Shown here: one piece after another, positions 1-11,265 of the stretch | Numbering within the stretch: the first letter of the stretch is position 1 | How the letters are laid out: each line of letters opens with the position of its first letter | NCBI GenBank assembly: GCA_012931725.1 | Contig: CM022949.1 | Coordinates: forward strand, 6,151,011 to 6,215,010 | Reading direction: 5' to 3' | Length of the DNA stretch: 64,000 bases | Source: Litsea cubeba | Taxonomy: Eukaryota > Streptophyta > Magnoliopsida > Laurales > Lauraceae | The notes under the pieces: generated by a model | What the model saw: the letters and a program-made list of their open reading frames with translations, nothing else | Databases searched by the model: none | Told to the model about the DNA's origin: nothing | Position numbers and translations under genes: made by a program

Positions 1-430
1 ACCCCCCCTTTTGGACGCCCCACATGTGTGACCTACACCTGAGCATGTGTGGGACCCTTTTTTTTCTCATTTCCTGCAAGCCAAAAAAATAAAAAATTAA
101 ATTTCACGTGAAAAGGTAAATTTACTGTTAATTCACAATGCATGACTGCGGGCCCATCTCTCATGAAATGATGAATGAATGCACCTGATGATTAATAATT
201 TCATGAGAAAAATCGTTTGAAAAAATCTTTCCAAAAATAAAATTAAAAATGGCAGGTTTCATGATTTGATGCAAAATTATGGTTTTTGAGCAAATTATGC
301 ATGAATGTACTACAATGGATAAAAATGCATAAAATCATGATATGACACAAAATGAGGCTCTCTTGGCTTGATAAGTCCTTAAACTTACCAAAAAATAACC
401 ATGAAAATGTGCATTTTTAAGGACTTATCG
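1..430 (-). repeat. Partial 3' LTR of Athila-1
   Basis: Positions 1-430 align with 10056-10488 of the 5' LTR, sharing the blocks around ggacgccccacatgtgtgac, the inverted TGATAAGTCC terminus and the poly-A-rich middle. The terminal base at 430 is changed (atcg instead of atca), so the canonical TG of this LTR is mutated. Confidence 0.9.
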
Positions 431-442
431 CAACCCCCAACC
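431..442 (-). other. Polypurine tract of Athila-1
   Basis: On the minus strand GGTTGGGGGTTG lies directly against the 3' LTR start, where the plus-strand primer of reverse transcription is expected. Confidence 0.75.
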
Positions 443-1945
443 AATTTTTGCTAGTCTCTAGCAAAAATTGTGAAAAATGAGGAATCCACAAAGATATAAT
501 CTATCCTAAAATTAATGAAATATAATGAAAATTGAAATGAATGCAACGCCTCTTTCGCTGGCACTCTCGACTGCATTTATCTTATGCAGTAAGCCCCTTA
601 AAAAAAGCCCCTATTTGTACCCCCTAGTGCACGAGAATTAGGCCGTCGTGAAGGGTTTGCAGTGAATTTACCCACAAATTCTATTTTTTTTCGTTTTTGT
701 TTAATATCAATAAAGAATTCCGAGTAGAAAGCCTAGACAAAAACAAAGGAACTTTTCAAAAGAAGATTACAACAACCGGATACTTCTCGATTCTCGAAAT
801 TTTCAAAAGAAAGGCCAATTTGAAACTCGATTCAACAAAATCCCATCTTTTGGTCCGAAATTCTCGATTCATGCTAAATTGATCGTGCACGGTGTGAAAT
901 AGTGTGAATACGTAAAAATACGTAAGCTTCAAATGATTCCACCAAGATTCCCGTGAAAACAATTTTCAATCCAAATTCTGGGCCACCTAACCTTAACAAA
1001 GAAAAACAATGTTCCTCTCAGGCAACCATGACGGCTTTCGCACTACTTTTTGTTTTTTTTAACACCACACATCTGACTGTGCAATGCCTAGGTCGCTTAA
1101 GCTTTTTAATTAACTCATGTAACGAGCTTAGGCCAATGATTCCCAAAACAGATGTCTTAGGGCACTAGGTATGTAAATACCCCTACGGGCTTACTGGGCT
1201 CGGTTTAAAAAGGCTCTAAACCCAAACTAGTCACACAACTTTTTATTCTTTTCAAGACTAAACACTTTTTTTTCTTTTTTCTTTTTTACGGTCACCAACA
1301 ATAGGCAGCCCTTTTCATGTGCCCAATTAATTCACTAGCTCTATGGCCAATAAAAACCATGATGAACCATGAAACTGTTGAAACTAAGGGTCAAGTTTTT
1401 CCATCATATTTTCAATCCAATCGTTAAAGAAAAACGGAATCATGGCTTAGCATCAACAACTTTGAAAACATATACAGACTGTGTGAAAGTGAGGGATCAA
1501 AATTCAGCACTTTTTCCAAAAATCATTCCATAAACAAAACAGTAGACCATTATCTCTTTTGTTTTGCCCAAAGCACCAAAACTTCCAAAGTTCAAGGTAT
1601 CTTTGTTTCATAAAATTTCTCTCAAAATATCCCATTTTATTTCAAAGCCTTAAAAAAATAAAAAAAAAAAATTTTTCTTTTTTATTTTCGTTTTCTCTTT
1701 TTTTTTTTTAAGAATCAACAAAAAGAATATAAATTTTTTGTCTAAAGATGAACAAGCGTGCTTGTTCCCACCCCGCAGCCTAGCATCAACATCGTCCTCG
1801 ATGTGTGAATGAATGAGATGCAGTGAGGTATATGAGACATGAGGAGCATAAAGTAAGAGAGGGTCAAGTGTAGAAAGCACCTGGAATGTGTTCGCGATGC
1901 TCCCTGTCCAAGGTTAGACAATATAACAAAATAACAAAAGAAAAC
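443..1945 (-). other. Noncoding 3' region of Athila-1 between integrase and 3' LTR
   Basis: No env-like reading frame is visible. Several blocks recur in the same order in the array units of 20-51 kb: the hairpin ctgcat...atgcag (571-589), the block around gtatgtaaatacccctacgg (about 1169), and the block on the minus strand around ACATCGAGGACGATGTTGAT (about 1800). Short open frames here are low-complexity and not supported as genes. Confidence 0.7.
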
Positions 1946-3020
1946 CTAAACTACTAATTCATTTAATTGCGGTTTCCTTTTGTTCCCAGCTTTATCCATA
2001 TCAAAGTTAAACTGCTTAATGGCCCAGTAAGCTTTGTGTTCCAGTCCCACCGGGAGGTGGCATGCTTTCCCATAGATGAGCCGGTAGGGAGACATTCCGA
2101 TTGGAGTCTTAAAAGCAGTCCGGTAAGCCCATAAAGCATCATTCAATCTCATTGACCAATCTTTCCGATTAGGGCTTACTGTAGTCTCCAATATTCTTTT
2201 AATTTCTCGATTCGACACTTCCACTTGCCCATTGGTCTGTGGGTGATAAGGGGCAGACACTTTATGGGTGATCCCATACTGTTTCATTAGGGCTTCAAAT
2301 GCCCGATTGCAAAAGTGCAAACCCCCATCAGTAATGATGGCTCGTGGAGTACCAAAACGAGAAAATATATTTTCTTTCAGAAATTTCTAGACTATTTTAG
2401 AATCATTCTCCCGGCAGGGAATAGCCTCTATCCACTTGGACACATAATCTACAGCCACTAAGATATAGATATAACAAAACTCGAAGGAAATGGACCCATA
2501 AAATCAATGCCCCATACATCAAAAAGCTCAACTACCAGAATGGGATTTAGTGGCATCATGTTTCTTTTAGAAATTTTGCCTAACTTCTGGAAGCGATCAC
2601 AGGCTTTGCAAAAATTGTAAACATCCTTATTCAATGTGGGCCAATAGAAACCACTTTGAAGAATCTTATGAATTGTCTTTTTACTTAAAAAGTGGCCCCC
2701 ACATGCCTGTGTATGAGAAAAGGAGATGACACCGTGTATCTCATTATCCGGCACGCATCCCTAATTTTTTGGTCTGGGCAGTATTTAAACAGATATGGAT
2801 CATCCCAGAAAAAATATTGAACCTGAGAAAAGAAAGAATTCCTATCTTGCTTGGTCCAATGGTCAGGAGTATTGCCCGTAGCAAGATAATTTGCGATATC
2901 AGCGTACCAAGGGGATTGATGTACCGCAAAAAGATGTTCATCCGGGAAACTGTCCTGGATCGGTGTCGGTTCAATGGTGTCGGAAAGAAACCAGCCTAGA
3001 TAGATGATCAGCCACGACAT
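1946..3020 (-). pseudogene. Athila-1 integrase, broken and C-terminally deleted
   Basis: Three overlapping minus-strand frames carry the integrase. The HHCC zinc-binding part (HTQACGGHF ... FCKACDRF) lies in 2458-2754. The first catalytic Asp is in GIDFMGPFP, followed by a frameshift. The last catalytic Glu is in NGQVEVSNREIK in 1946-2320. An in-frame stop lies near 2388, upstream of the third piece. Compared with the array copy at 24051-25064, the protein stops just after QLNELVV: the C-terminal region of about 125 residues with its RWSGPF-type motif is missing, by a deletion that joins the frame to the 3' noncoding region. Nonfunctional as it stands. Confidence 0.88.
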
Positions 3021-4512
3021 TCTCTACTCCCTTCTTATCCTTAATTTCTAAGTTAAATTCTTGGAGTAGGAGGATCCATCTAATGAGTCTGGGCTTAGCA
3101 TCCTTCTTTGAGAGAAGGTACTTTAGCGCTGAGTGATCAGTGAAGACAATAATCTTGGATCCAATCAAGTAGGATCGAAACTTGTCAAGTGCAAAGACCA
3201 CTGCCAGCAATTCTTTCTCAGTGGTTGAATAGTTGATCTGTGCACTATTCAAGCTCCTACTTGCATAAGAAATCACGAAAGGTTTCTTGTCCTTACGTTG
3301 CCCCAAGACAGCCCCAACCGCATAATCGCTGGCATCACATATAATCTCAAAGGGCAAAGTCCAATCAGGAGGCTGCATAATCGGTGCGGACGTCAACATG
3401 CTCTTCAATTTATCAAATGCTTCTTTGCATGCCTCAGTCCAGTTAAATTCCACCTCTTTGGAAAGCAGGTTACAGAGAGGTCTGGATATGGAACTGAAGT
3501 CTTTGATAAACCTCCTGTAAAATCTTGCATGCCCTAAAAAGGATCTGACATCTCGTACGGTTTTGGGCGTGGGCAGATCGGCGATCAAATCTATTTTGGA
3601 CTTGTCAACTTCCATTCCTCTTTCCGACATAATGTGACCAAGGACAGTTCCCTGGCGAACCATGAAATGGCACTTTTCCCAATTTAGCACAAGTTTCTTT
3701 TCTTCGCATCTAGTGAGGACCTTTTCTAGGTTGCTCAAGCAGTCCTCAAATGAATCACCAAACACAGAGAAATCGTCCATGAAGACCTCCAGAATTCGCT
3801 CCACCATATAAATGAAAATACTCAGCATACATCTATGAGATGTTGCAGGAGCATTACATAACCCAAAAGGCATTCGCCGGTAGGCGAAAGTACCGAAATG
3901 ACATGTAAATGTGGTTTTCTCATGGTCTTCCGGGGCGATTTCAATCTGGTTATACCTGGAATACCCATCTAGAAAACAATAATAATGGTGGCCAGCTATC
4001 CTTTCCAAAATCTGATCCATGAAGGGTAGAGGGAAGTGATCCTTACGTGTGACCGCATTTAATTTTTTGTAGTCTATGCAAACCCTCCACCCCGTGGGTA
4101 TTCGGGTGGGGACAAGTTCATCTTGGGCGTTCTTGACTACAGTAACGCCGGCTTTTTTCGGGACGACCTGGGTAGGGCTGACCCATTGACTATCCGAGAT
4201 TGGATAGATGATACCCACGTCCAGGAATTTAAGCACCTCAGCCCTTACTGCTCCCTGCATGGTAGGATTGAGCCGGCGTTGCATCTGTCTACATGGTTTA
4301 GCATCTTCTTCAAGGTAGATGCAATGCGTACACACTAAATGATCAATTCCCTTAATATCTGCCACATTCCAGGCAATTGCACTTCTATGCTGTTTGAGTA
4401 TGTTCAACAGTTGCCCGTCTTGGTCCTCAGTAAGAAGTGAAGAAATAACCACAGGATATGTTTTTTCATCCCCAAGGTAAGCATATCGCAGGTTCGATGG
4501 GAGGGGCTTCAA
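2971..4512 (-). CDS. Athila-1 reverse transcriptase-RNase H segment of pol
   Basis: An open frame of 513 codons. The RT palm is recognisable from WRVCIDYKKLN (about residue 141), MPFGLCNAPA, and the catalytic box VFMDDFSVF. It is followed by the thumb block LGHARFYRRFIKDFS and an RNase H domain (CDASDYAVGAVLGQ, STTEKELLAVVFA, TDHSALKYLLSKKDAKPRL) ending at VADHLSRL. It copies element RNA into DNA and degrades the RNA strand inside the virus-like particle. This is the least damaged part of the element. The chosen ATG is only an opening of the frame; in the living element this is an internal part of a gag-pol polyprotein. The protease frame overlaps its start by 4 bases. Confidence 0.93.
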   Translation of the reverse strand: MKPLPSNLRYAYLGDEKTYPVVISSLLTEDQDGQLLNILKQHRSAIAWNVADIKGIDHLVCTHCIYLEEDAKPCRQMQRRLNPTMQGAVRAEVLKFLDVGIIYPISDSQWVSPTQVVPKKAGVTVVKNAQDELVPTRIPTGWRVCIDYKKLNAVTRKDHFPLPFMDQILERIAGHHYYCFLDGYSRYNQIEIAPEDHEKTTFTCHFGTFAYRRMPFGLCNAPATSHRCMLSIFIYMVERILEVFMDDFSVFGDSFEDCLSNLEKVLTRCEEKKLVLNWEKCHFMVRQGTVLGHIMSERGMEVDKSKIDLIADLPTPKTVRDVRSFLGHARFYRRFIKDFSSISRPLCNLLSKEVEFNWTEACKEAFDKLKSMLTSAPIMQPPDWTLPFEIICDASDYAVGAVLGQRKDKKPFVISYASRSLNSAQINYSTTEKELLAVVFALDKFRSYLIGSKIIVFTDHSALKYLLSKKDAKPRLIRWILLLQEFNLEIKDKKGVENVVADHLSRLVSFRHH

Positions 4513-5276
4513 CTCAGGCTTGGGTGGATTCCCCTGAGATGGAAGAGTTGGCGTACCAGATGGTACAAGCTCCTTAAAATAGGGTTTCCATCCTGATAGG
4601 CGTCCTCAATAGTGTCATCTTGAAAGTCCTCAAGATAGCCCATGTCCTCTCCAGTCAAAAGTAGCGCAACATGGGAGTTAATGCACTCCTCAAGATCATC
4701 CACAACCAATGTATCAATAAAATCTACATCATGGTAGTCAGTTTCGCAATCCCTCGGTTGTTTGCACATTTGAAAGATATCAAGGTCCAAGGTCATGTTC
4801 CCGAAAGACAATTTGAGCCTTCCACTCCGGCAATTGATTAGTGCGTTGGAAGTAGCCAAGAATGGTCTTCCCAGAATGACTGAAATTTCACCACTTTCAT
4901 TCCGTACTGGCTCAGTATCCAGCACGTAAAAATCCACTAAGAAGTAAAAGTGCTCAATCTGTACCAAAATATCTTCTATTACCCCTCTCGGTTTCTTAAC
5001 AGATCGATCGGCGAGTTGAAGAGTAGTTTTGGTTGGTTTTAACTCACCAAGCCCCAGTTGCTCATAAACTGAGTAAGGTAATAGATTTACTCTCGCTCCA
5101 AGGTCTAGCAAAGCTTGACCTATCCGGTGGTTTCCAATAACACCTGAGATGGTGGGGCATCCCGGATTTTTGTATTTGGGAGGAGTGGTCTGAGTCAGGT
5201 ATGCACTTACCTCCTCAGTGAGAAACGCTTTCTTTGGAACATGAACCCTATGCTTAGAAGTGCAAAGATCTTTCAA
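4509..5276 (-). CDS. Athila-1 aspartic protease region
   Basis: An open frame of 255 codons upstream of RT. It has the Athila pattern KYKNPGCPTISGVIG, then ALLDLGARVNLLPYSVYEQL with the catalytic Asp in DLGA, then LQLADRSVKKPRGVIEDILV and the flap-like ILGRPFLAT. In this family the protease cleaves the gag-pol polyprotein. DLG in place of D-S/T-G is usual for Athila and not by itself a defect. The frame is open here but separated from gag by stops, so it would not be made as part of a full polyprotein. Confidence 0.88.
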   Translation of the reverse strand: MKDLCTSKHRVHVPKKAFLTEEVSAYLTQTTPPKYKNPGCPTISGVIGNHRIGQALLDLGARVNLLPYSVYEQLGLGELKPTKTTLQLADRSVKKPRGVIEDILVQIEHFYFLVDFYVLDTEPVRNESGEISVILGRPFLATSNALINCRSGRLKLSFGNMTLDLDIFQMCKQPRDCETDYHDVDFIDTLVVDDLEECINSHVALLLTGEDMGYLEDFQDDTIEDAYQDGNPILRSLYHLVRQLFHLRGIHPSLS

Positions 5277-5425
5277 GAATTTAGCGTAGGTGGGGACCTA
5301 TTTAATGACATCCAGCAGAGGAATATTGATCCTGACTTCTTTAAAAACATCCAAAATCTCTTGGTTTGGGATCTTTTGTCTGGGATGGGTTAACCTTAGA
5401 GGGAAAGGGGCAACGGGTTTGATAG

Positions 5426-7143
5426 TCATGGGGTCAGGACCTTTTTCAATGTCAACAATAGTCTTTGCATTAGCGCTATCCTTTTCTTTTTCAATTTTCT
5501 CATTGGAATCCGAGGAGACATGTTGTTTATGTTTTTTTTCGGAATATCTTGAAGTTCTTTGTCACTTCGTAAAGTGACAGCCTGAACTTGGTCCTGATAA
5601 TTAGGGTTAGTTACGTCGGACACTTCAAACTGGCCTTTAGAGTTTGGCAAGGGTTGGGCGGGAAAGGTTCCTTTCCCCTGACCTTGAAGGCTACGTTTGA
5701 TTTGCTCGACAGATGTTTCTAACCTTTGAATAGCCTGTTGATTGTTCTAAATAGCCTGCTGGTTATTCTGAATAATCTGTTGATTATTATGCAGGCTCTG
5801 CATAAACTGCTGCTGAGATTGTATCAGTGTATTGAGTGATTCCTCCAATGACCTATTATGGGCCTGTGGTGCATAAGATGTATTATACTGTGGATTCACA
5901 TATGCACCAGAATTTGATGGTCTTTGGGGATTATACTCAGGAGTAGCATTTGGTCCGTTCCTCCAGCTGAAATTTGGGTGGTTCCGCCATGAAGGATTGT
6001 ATGTGTTCCCCATGGTATTTGTATTGAATGGCTTTTGAAAAGAATTCAAAGCGTTAGCCTGTTCCTGAATTGCTCCTTGTAAGGCAGGTCCAGTTGGACA
6101 ATCTACCGACATATGATTTTCAAAAGCACAAATACCACAGACCATGACTGTATCCTTGTTCTTTCCAAGTTTCAGGGTTTCGACTTCTCTTGTGAGTGCC
6201 GTAAGTTTGGCTTGGATGTCTATTTGATTGCTCACATGATATAAACCTCCACTCTTAGACTGATTCAATCCCCTGGAATGATCTACCCCCTCAGAGGAGG
6301 CCCATTTTTGTGCATTTTCTACCATTAATTCCAAAACTGCCCACGCTTCATCTGGTTTTTTTGTTTGTCGAATTGACTATTGCACATCATCTCAATGAAT
6401 TGACGTGTCTCAAGAGTGAGGTTTTCAATGAAGATCTCAATGAGACGGTGTGTTTCATACCCATGATGTGGACATGCAAGTATCAACTCGTTGAACCGTT
6501 CCCAACACTTAAAGTATGGCTCTTTCTGATTTTGCCTCAACATTATGATTTCCCTCTTTAAGGTGTTGGTTTTGTGCTGTGGGAAGAACTTTTTTCAGGA
6601 ATTCGGTGACACAGGCATTCCAGGTATTAATTGAATTAGGCCTAAGTGTGTGGAGCCAAGCCTTAGCCTTTTCCTTTAAAGAAAAAGGTAATAATTTGAA
6701 TTTGAGCACATTTGGCACCACGTTTTGCAGATGAAGTGTAGCACATACTTCATCGAATTCCCTCAAATGTAAGTATGCACTTTCATATTGTAGCCCGTGA
6801 AACTTGGGCAAAAATGGATCATACCAAGCTTGATTTCATATTGACCAGCAATGGCGGGTAACACAATGCACGATGGTGTGGTGTGTCGTGCTGGATTCAA
6901 AAGATCACATAATTTCCTTGGTGGCTGGTTCACCTCCACCCCGTTGTGGTCCCCATTTGGATTTGTGGCAGGCCCACCATTGTTGGGGTTGCTACCGGAC
7001 CCACTCGACATGTTAGACAACCTCGATGGACTAAGAAATTGTGGAGAGTCGTAGATTCTTATAAGTTCTTTGATTGGGGACTCTGTTTTTTGTAACAGAT
7101 GCGCTGATTCTCTTTGCCAACTAGACTTCTTATTCATGCACAA
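5426..7143 (-). pseudogene. Athila-1 gag, frameshifted
   Basis: Gag is spread over frames 6763-7143, 6509-6811, 6325-6543, 5747-6334 and 5426-5650 on the minus strand. Recognisable parts are PSCIVLPAIAGQYEIKLGMI at the N-terminal side, the capsid-like stretch LHLREFDEVCATLHLQ ... LKEKAKAWLHTLRP, CWERFNELILACPHHG, a zinc knuckle of spacing C-x2-C-x4-H-x4-C (CGICAFENHMSVDC), a Gln/Asn-rich tail, and the QVQAVTLRS motif leading into protease. Gag forms the virus-like particle and binds element RNA. At least three frame breaks make it nonfunctional. Confidence 0.88.
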
Positions 7144-7727
7144 ATGGTGTGGGCAAGTTGGAGAGGGCTAGTACTTTCTTTTTGGATTTTTTTTTTGTTT
7201 TCTTTCTTTTTTTATTTTTTTTTTTGAAAAATAAATGAGAAAAAACCTAGCCTACACAAGAAACAACTGAGTTAATATCCTCTGGTTGAAAAGTTTCCCT
7301 AGGTTCACCAATCCGGCCCTATGAAACCAACCCGGCCAGTTCAGCCCCCAGGTAAGGGTAGGATCACGAATGGACCCGTTTGAAGGACCCTTGCCTAGAA
7401 CAGTCTAACTGTCTCCACACTCTGGACAAGGCTTTGCTTCGGCACCGAGATGATCAAGGACAACGATTAGGTCACTTTCAGTTTACTTTCTTCCAAAAGG
7501 ACTTAAAACAAGTTGGAAAATAAAGTAACTTTGCCAATACTTAGAAAGTTTCTAAAAATTCAATGATGTGTATTTTCTAATTAGCAATCCATGCACTTTC
7601 CTAATCCAATTTAGGGCGGTTTAACATTCCATGCATGCACCTCCTATATCTAGAAAGATGCCAAAAATAGCACACCCATAAAGCAATGTAAATAAGGAAA
7701 GTTAGAAGAGTTACCCTATATGGCGCT
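7144..7727 (-). other. Untranslated leader of Athila-1
   Basis: About 580 bases between the primer binding site and the first gag ATG with no coding signal. It includes T-rich tracts near 7170-7230. RNA packaging signals would be expected here but none is recognisable. Confidence 0.6.
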
Positions 7728-7744
7728 CCCCGGCAACGGCGCCA
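7728..7744 (-). other. Primer binding site, complementary to tRNA-Asp 3' end
   Basis: Minus strand TGGCGCCGTTGCCGGGG begins 5 bases inside the 5' LTR end. It is complementary to the 3' end of plant tRNA-Asp plus CCA, the primer typical of Athila elements. Confidence 0.88.
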
Positions 7745-7749
7745 AAACT

Positions 7750-10488
7750 TGATCGGACCCCAAGTGTAGGGTGCGACTGTAGTAATAAAACTGGTGAGAT
7801 CAGGTCGATCCACAGGGAGCTTTTAAAAATAAGGCTTTCCAACTTTTTTACTCACCCTAAATAAAATCTAATTTTAGCCTAAATTTTAGAAAAGTACATT
7901 CATCATTCCTACTTCAAATTAAAATTAAATACATTTCAAAAAAAAATTCTAAATCTAAAATGAATCACAAGTTGCTACAAAAGAATACACAAATTAGAAC
8001 ATCAAATTAAAAATAAGCCAAAAATAAAACTTACCAAAAATAAAACTAAGAAGCTAATTAGAAACAAAATAAACCTAAGTTAGAAACCAAATTAATCAAA
8101 ACATGCTCAACAAAGATTGGTAAAAAATCAAATCAATCAAAAAAAGAAAACAACCTACTTTCTAAAATTAGCATGAAAACATTACTAAATTAGTTTTCTA
8201 AATTAGAAACTAGGTTGGGCAATTAGGGTTAGTATATTTCCTAAGTTAGTGAACTGAATTAATCAACTCCCTAAAGTTAAGGACTTTCCAAATAAATAAA
8301 GATTTTCAAATCATAACAATTTTAGAAAGCATTAAGTCAATCATACCTTAAGTTAGAATTTCCAAATATTAAGAAACTTCATAAGTTAAGATGTTCAATT
8401 AAAAAAAATTAGAAAGATCTTTTATTTCTGAAAATTATCTAAATAATCAAAAAATACAAAATTAGAAACTAATCCTAAAGTTAGAAAGTTAGTAATGCAA
8501 TGTATGCCATGAGATGTTAGAAAATTCTAAGTCTAGAAAACTAGTATGCAGGGCTGTTTTTATGCATGATTTTTTCCTAATCTAATGCAACCTAAAACTG
8601 AGTTTAATGGCTGGATTTTGAACTACAATGATGCATGAATCAAAGAAAAAAAAAATGGAAGTGGAAAACGATTTAAAACGAATGAGATATGAGTGCATGA
8701 ACATGACCTAAAAAAAAAAATCTGTGCAGAAATTCTGCACACAGGTGGGTCCGACTGACCAGGTTTGAGTCACTGGTTCACCATCTTTCCAAATTTATTT
8801 TTGCATGAAATTCTGGGGTTTGAAAGTACACTGATCAAAATTTAATTTTCCCAAGTTTTATCGAAAGATAATGTGTTTTGATCAGGTTTTTAATTGCAAA
8901 CTTTTCACACAAAATTTGTCCTAAAATTCCTGCAACAATGTGTTGAATTGTGCATTTTATATTGGGATCCAAATTTCCAAAAAAATATATGGCCGAAATT
9001 ATTGGCTCATACCTCTGGTTTTTCTTGCTTACTCAATTTAAAACTCTAATTCCATCAACTTAAACATATCTAAACTCCACCAATATGAAAATGCATGCAA
9101 TGCTAACTAGTTCCAACCATAAACTATGCATACGAATTCATATAAACAAATAAGAAGCATAAGAAGAAAAGAAAAACAAAAAGTACTTGAATTTAAATGT
9201 GTAGTGCAAAAAAACAATAAATGTGTGGATTGCATAAAATTAAATGTGTGGAATTAACAATAAATTAAATGTGTGGATTTTTTAATAATTTTAAATGTGT
9301 GGGAATTGCAATAAAAATAAATGTGTGATAAGTGTGCTCTTTTTTTTTATTCTCAAACCGGGTTCATAATTACTTATTTCATACCTTTAGGATCTTGGGT
9401 TGTCAATCCAAGAACAACAATAAAGGAAACACAATTCAAGCATTAATCACATAAGAAAAAGAATAATTAAAAAGAATCACACTTTTACTAATATGCAATG
9501 TTTTACATAAAGATGGAGAATTAAAATTCCAAAAATAATTACATACTAGGATGAAAGGAACCTCTCTAGTTGAAGCATCAAGTTGGGACAAGCCTTCTTG
9601 AAAAGAGATGAGCTATGGTAGAGAAAGGAGATGGGTAGAATGGTGGAGGAATTACACTAGTGAGGGGGCTTTTTCCTTCATGAAAGGAGTGGACGTCCAA
9701 GGGCTTCTTTAAATAGGGTATGGGCTGCCCTATTCTTTCTCCCTAGTCCCTACTTTGTTGCAAGAATTTTCTTCACTTGGTAACTCTTCTCCTTTCTTTT
9801 CTCCATTCTATCTTCATGCACTTGTCATATTTCCTTCTTTAGCAAATCTCCCTTTGTCTTGACATTTATGAGAGATACATGAGGTGGCGCACTCTAAGTT
9901 AGAATCAAGAGAAAATTGAATGCCCAATATGTGTAGATTCTTTCCACTTTTATCTCTTTGGAAATCTTCTTTCTTGATTTGGCCCTTCATGGATTTTCTT
10001 TGATTATCTTGAATTATCTTCAAAATTAACTTGGGATTTTGTGCAAAGAAAGTGGACCCCCCTCTTGGACGCCCCACATGTGTGACCTACACATGAGCAT
10101 GTGTGGGATCCTTTTTTTCTCATTTACCGCAAGCCAAAAAAAATAAAAAAAATAAATTCCACATGAAAAGACAAATTTACTGTTAATTCACAATTGCATG
10201 ACTGCGGGCCCATCTCTCATGAAATGATGAATGAATGCACCTGATGATTAATTAATTCGTGAGAAAAACACGTTTGAAAAAATCTTTCCAAAAATAAAAT
10301 TAAAAATGGCAGGTTTCATGATTTGATGCAAAAATGATGATTTTTGAGCAAATTATGCATGAATGTACTACAATGGATAAAAAATGCATAAAATCATGAT
10401 ATGACACAAAATGAGGCTCTCTTGGCTTGATAAGTCCTTAAACTTACCAAAAATAACCATGAAAATGTGCATTTTTAAGGACTTATCA
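7750..10488 (-). repeat. 5' LTR of Athila-1 (about 2.74 kb)
   Basis: On the plus strand it begins TGATCGGACCCC and ends GGACTTATCA, giving TG...CA ends on the element strand. The right end matches positions 1-430. The sequence is AT-rich with no open frame of note. The bases just outside (from 10489) are AGTAGG. Confidence 0.9.
9707..9716 (-). promoter_or_regulatory. Probable TATA box of the Athila-1 LTR promoter
   Basis: Minus strand CTATTTAAAG in the third of the LTR where transcription would start. It lies just downstream, in the element sense, of a more GC-balanced stretch. Position and sequence only. Confidence 0.45.
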
Positions 10489-11037
10489 AGTAGGGTTGTA
10501 CAAGACTTCGGGAATAACAATTGACTTAGGATTGGATTGTTTATCGCTCTTGATTCTGAATTGTACCGTCTGGTACTGTCTACATGTAATGGACATGTTT
10601 TATAGCTCTTTTTGCTTTACTTTACTTTGTTTGGAATCACATGAAGAACTTAGATGATGGACTTAGGATCCCTTTTGTTGTTCCGCTTGTTCTGAGGTTT
10701 GTTTGAGGTGTGGAGGCTAGGTGGCTTTGAATGTAAGGCTTGAAGAGAACTACTATTGAAGTTTGTTTGAAGTTTGATTTGATTTGGAATAAAGTAGTTT
10801 ATCTAATGTTGTTGAATCTTGTTCGCGCAAGAAAGCCTAGCCGCTCACTTATTGGCTGTTTAGGATTCTTTGTCAGGCACCACTCAGTTGTTAACGTTTC
10901 ACACAGCTGGGGCACCACCTGTGTGAGAACTCTGATTTTATTGCCTCGAGGCAAGATTGGGCCAGAGCCCTCGGGGACCGAGCCGCTTGAGCCATGAGAT
11001 GATTGTTATTGTTATCTTACGATCAGAATGCTATGCA
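10489..11037 (+). other. Unassigned segment between Athila-1 and the RIP copy A upstream region
   Basis: No protein frame is convincing. It begins with AGTAGG, the same six bases that precede the LTR at 20140. It may be the right-hand part of the pyrimidine-rich LTR that is interrupted at 20139, ending near 11037 (…gctatgca) where homology to the RIP upstream copies starts. This is inference only. Confidence 0.4.
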
Positions 11038-11265
11038 TCTTTTGGATCACGTTAATTATTTGTATTTTTACTCCATTTTTTTTCTCATTAATTCTGTTTT
11101 CCCATATCGTGATTGACAATAACCTTGCTTAGCTGGTTTTCGATGGTTCTGATTGATGCATTGATTAGCTGGACTTTGACCATCTTCATGTTAGATATTT
11201 CAGGGGTGAAACTTGAAAGTGAAAGTTGATAAATAAAACAATCAATCAATCTTCCGCAGTATACA
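11038..11265 (+). promoter_or_regulatory. Upstream region of RIP copy A
   Basis: Shared with copy B (60206-60443), and its first part with 17860-17934. It contains gatcacgttaattatttg, catatcgtgattgac, and a pyrimidine-rich stretch ending gttagatatttcag that resembles a 3' splice site. All three frames between that AG and the first ATG contain stops, so it is untranslated. No convincing TATA box is seen. Confidence 0.55.

Larger units (their letters stand above)
1..10488 (-). mobile_element. Athila-type Ty3/gypsy retrotransposon (Athila-1), 3' LTR cut by window edge
   Basis: Reading on the minus strand the order is 5' LTR (7750-10488), tRNA-Asp primer site, leader, gag with a zinc knuckle, DLGA-type protease, RT with FMDD, RNase H, integrase, a noncoding 3' region, a polypurine tract and the start of the 3' LTR (430 down to 1). 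Long LTRs, the tRNA-Asp primer site, a protease with DLG in place of D-S/T-G, and no chromodomain fit the Athila lineage. The two LTR ends match closely by eye but not perfectly. Gag and integrase are frameshifted and carry stops, so this copy is not autonomous. The other half of the 3' LTR lies outside the window. Confidence 0.9.
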
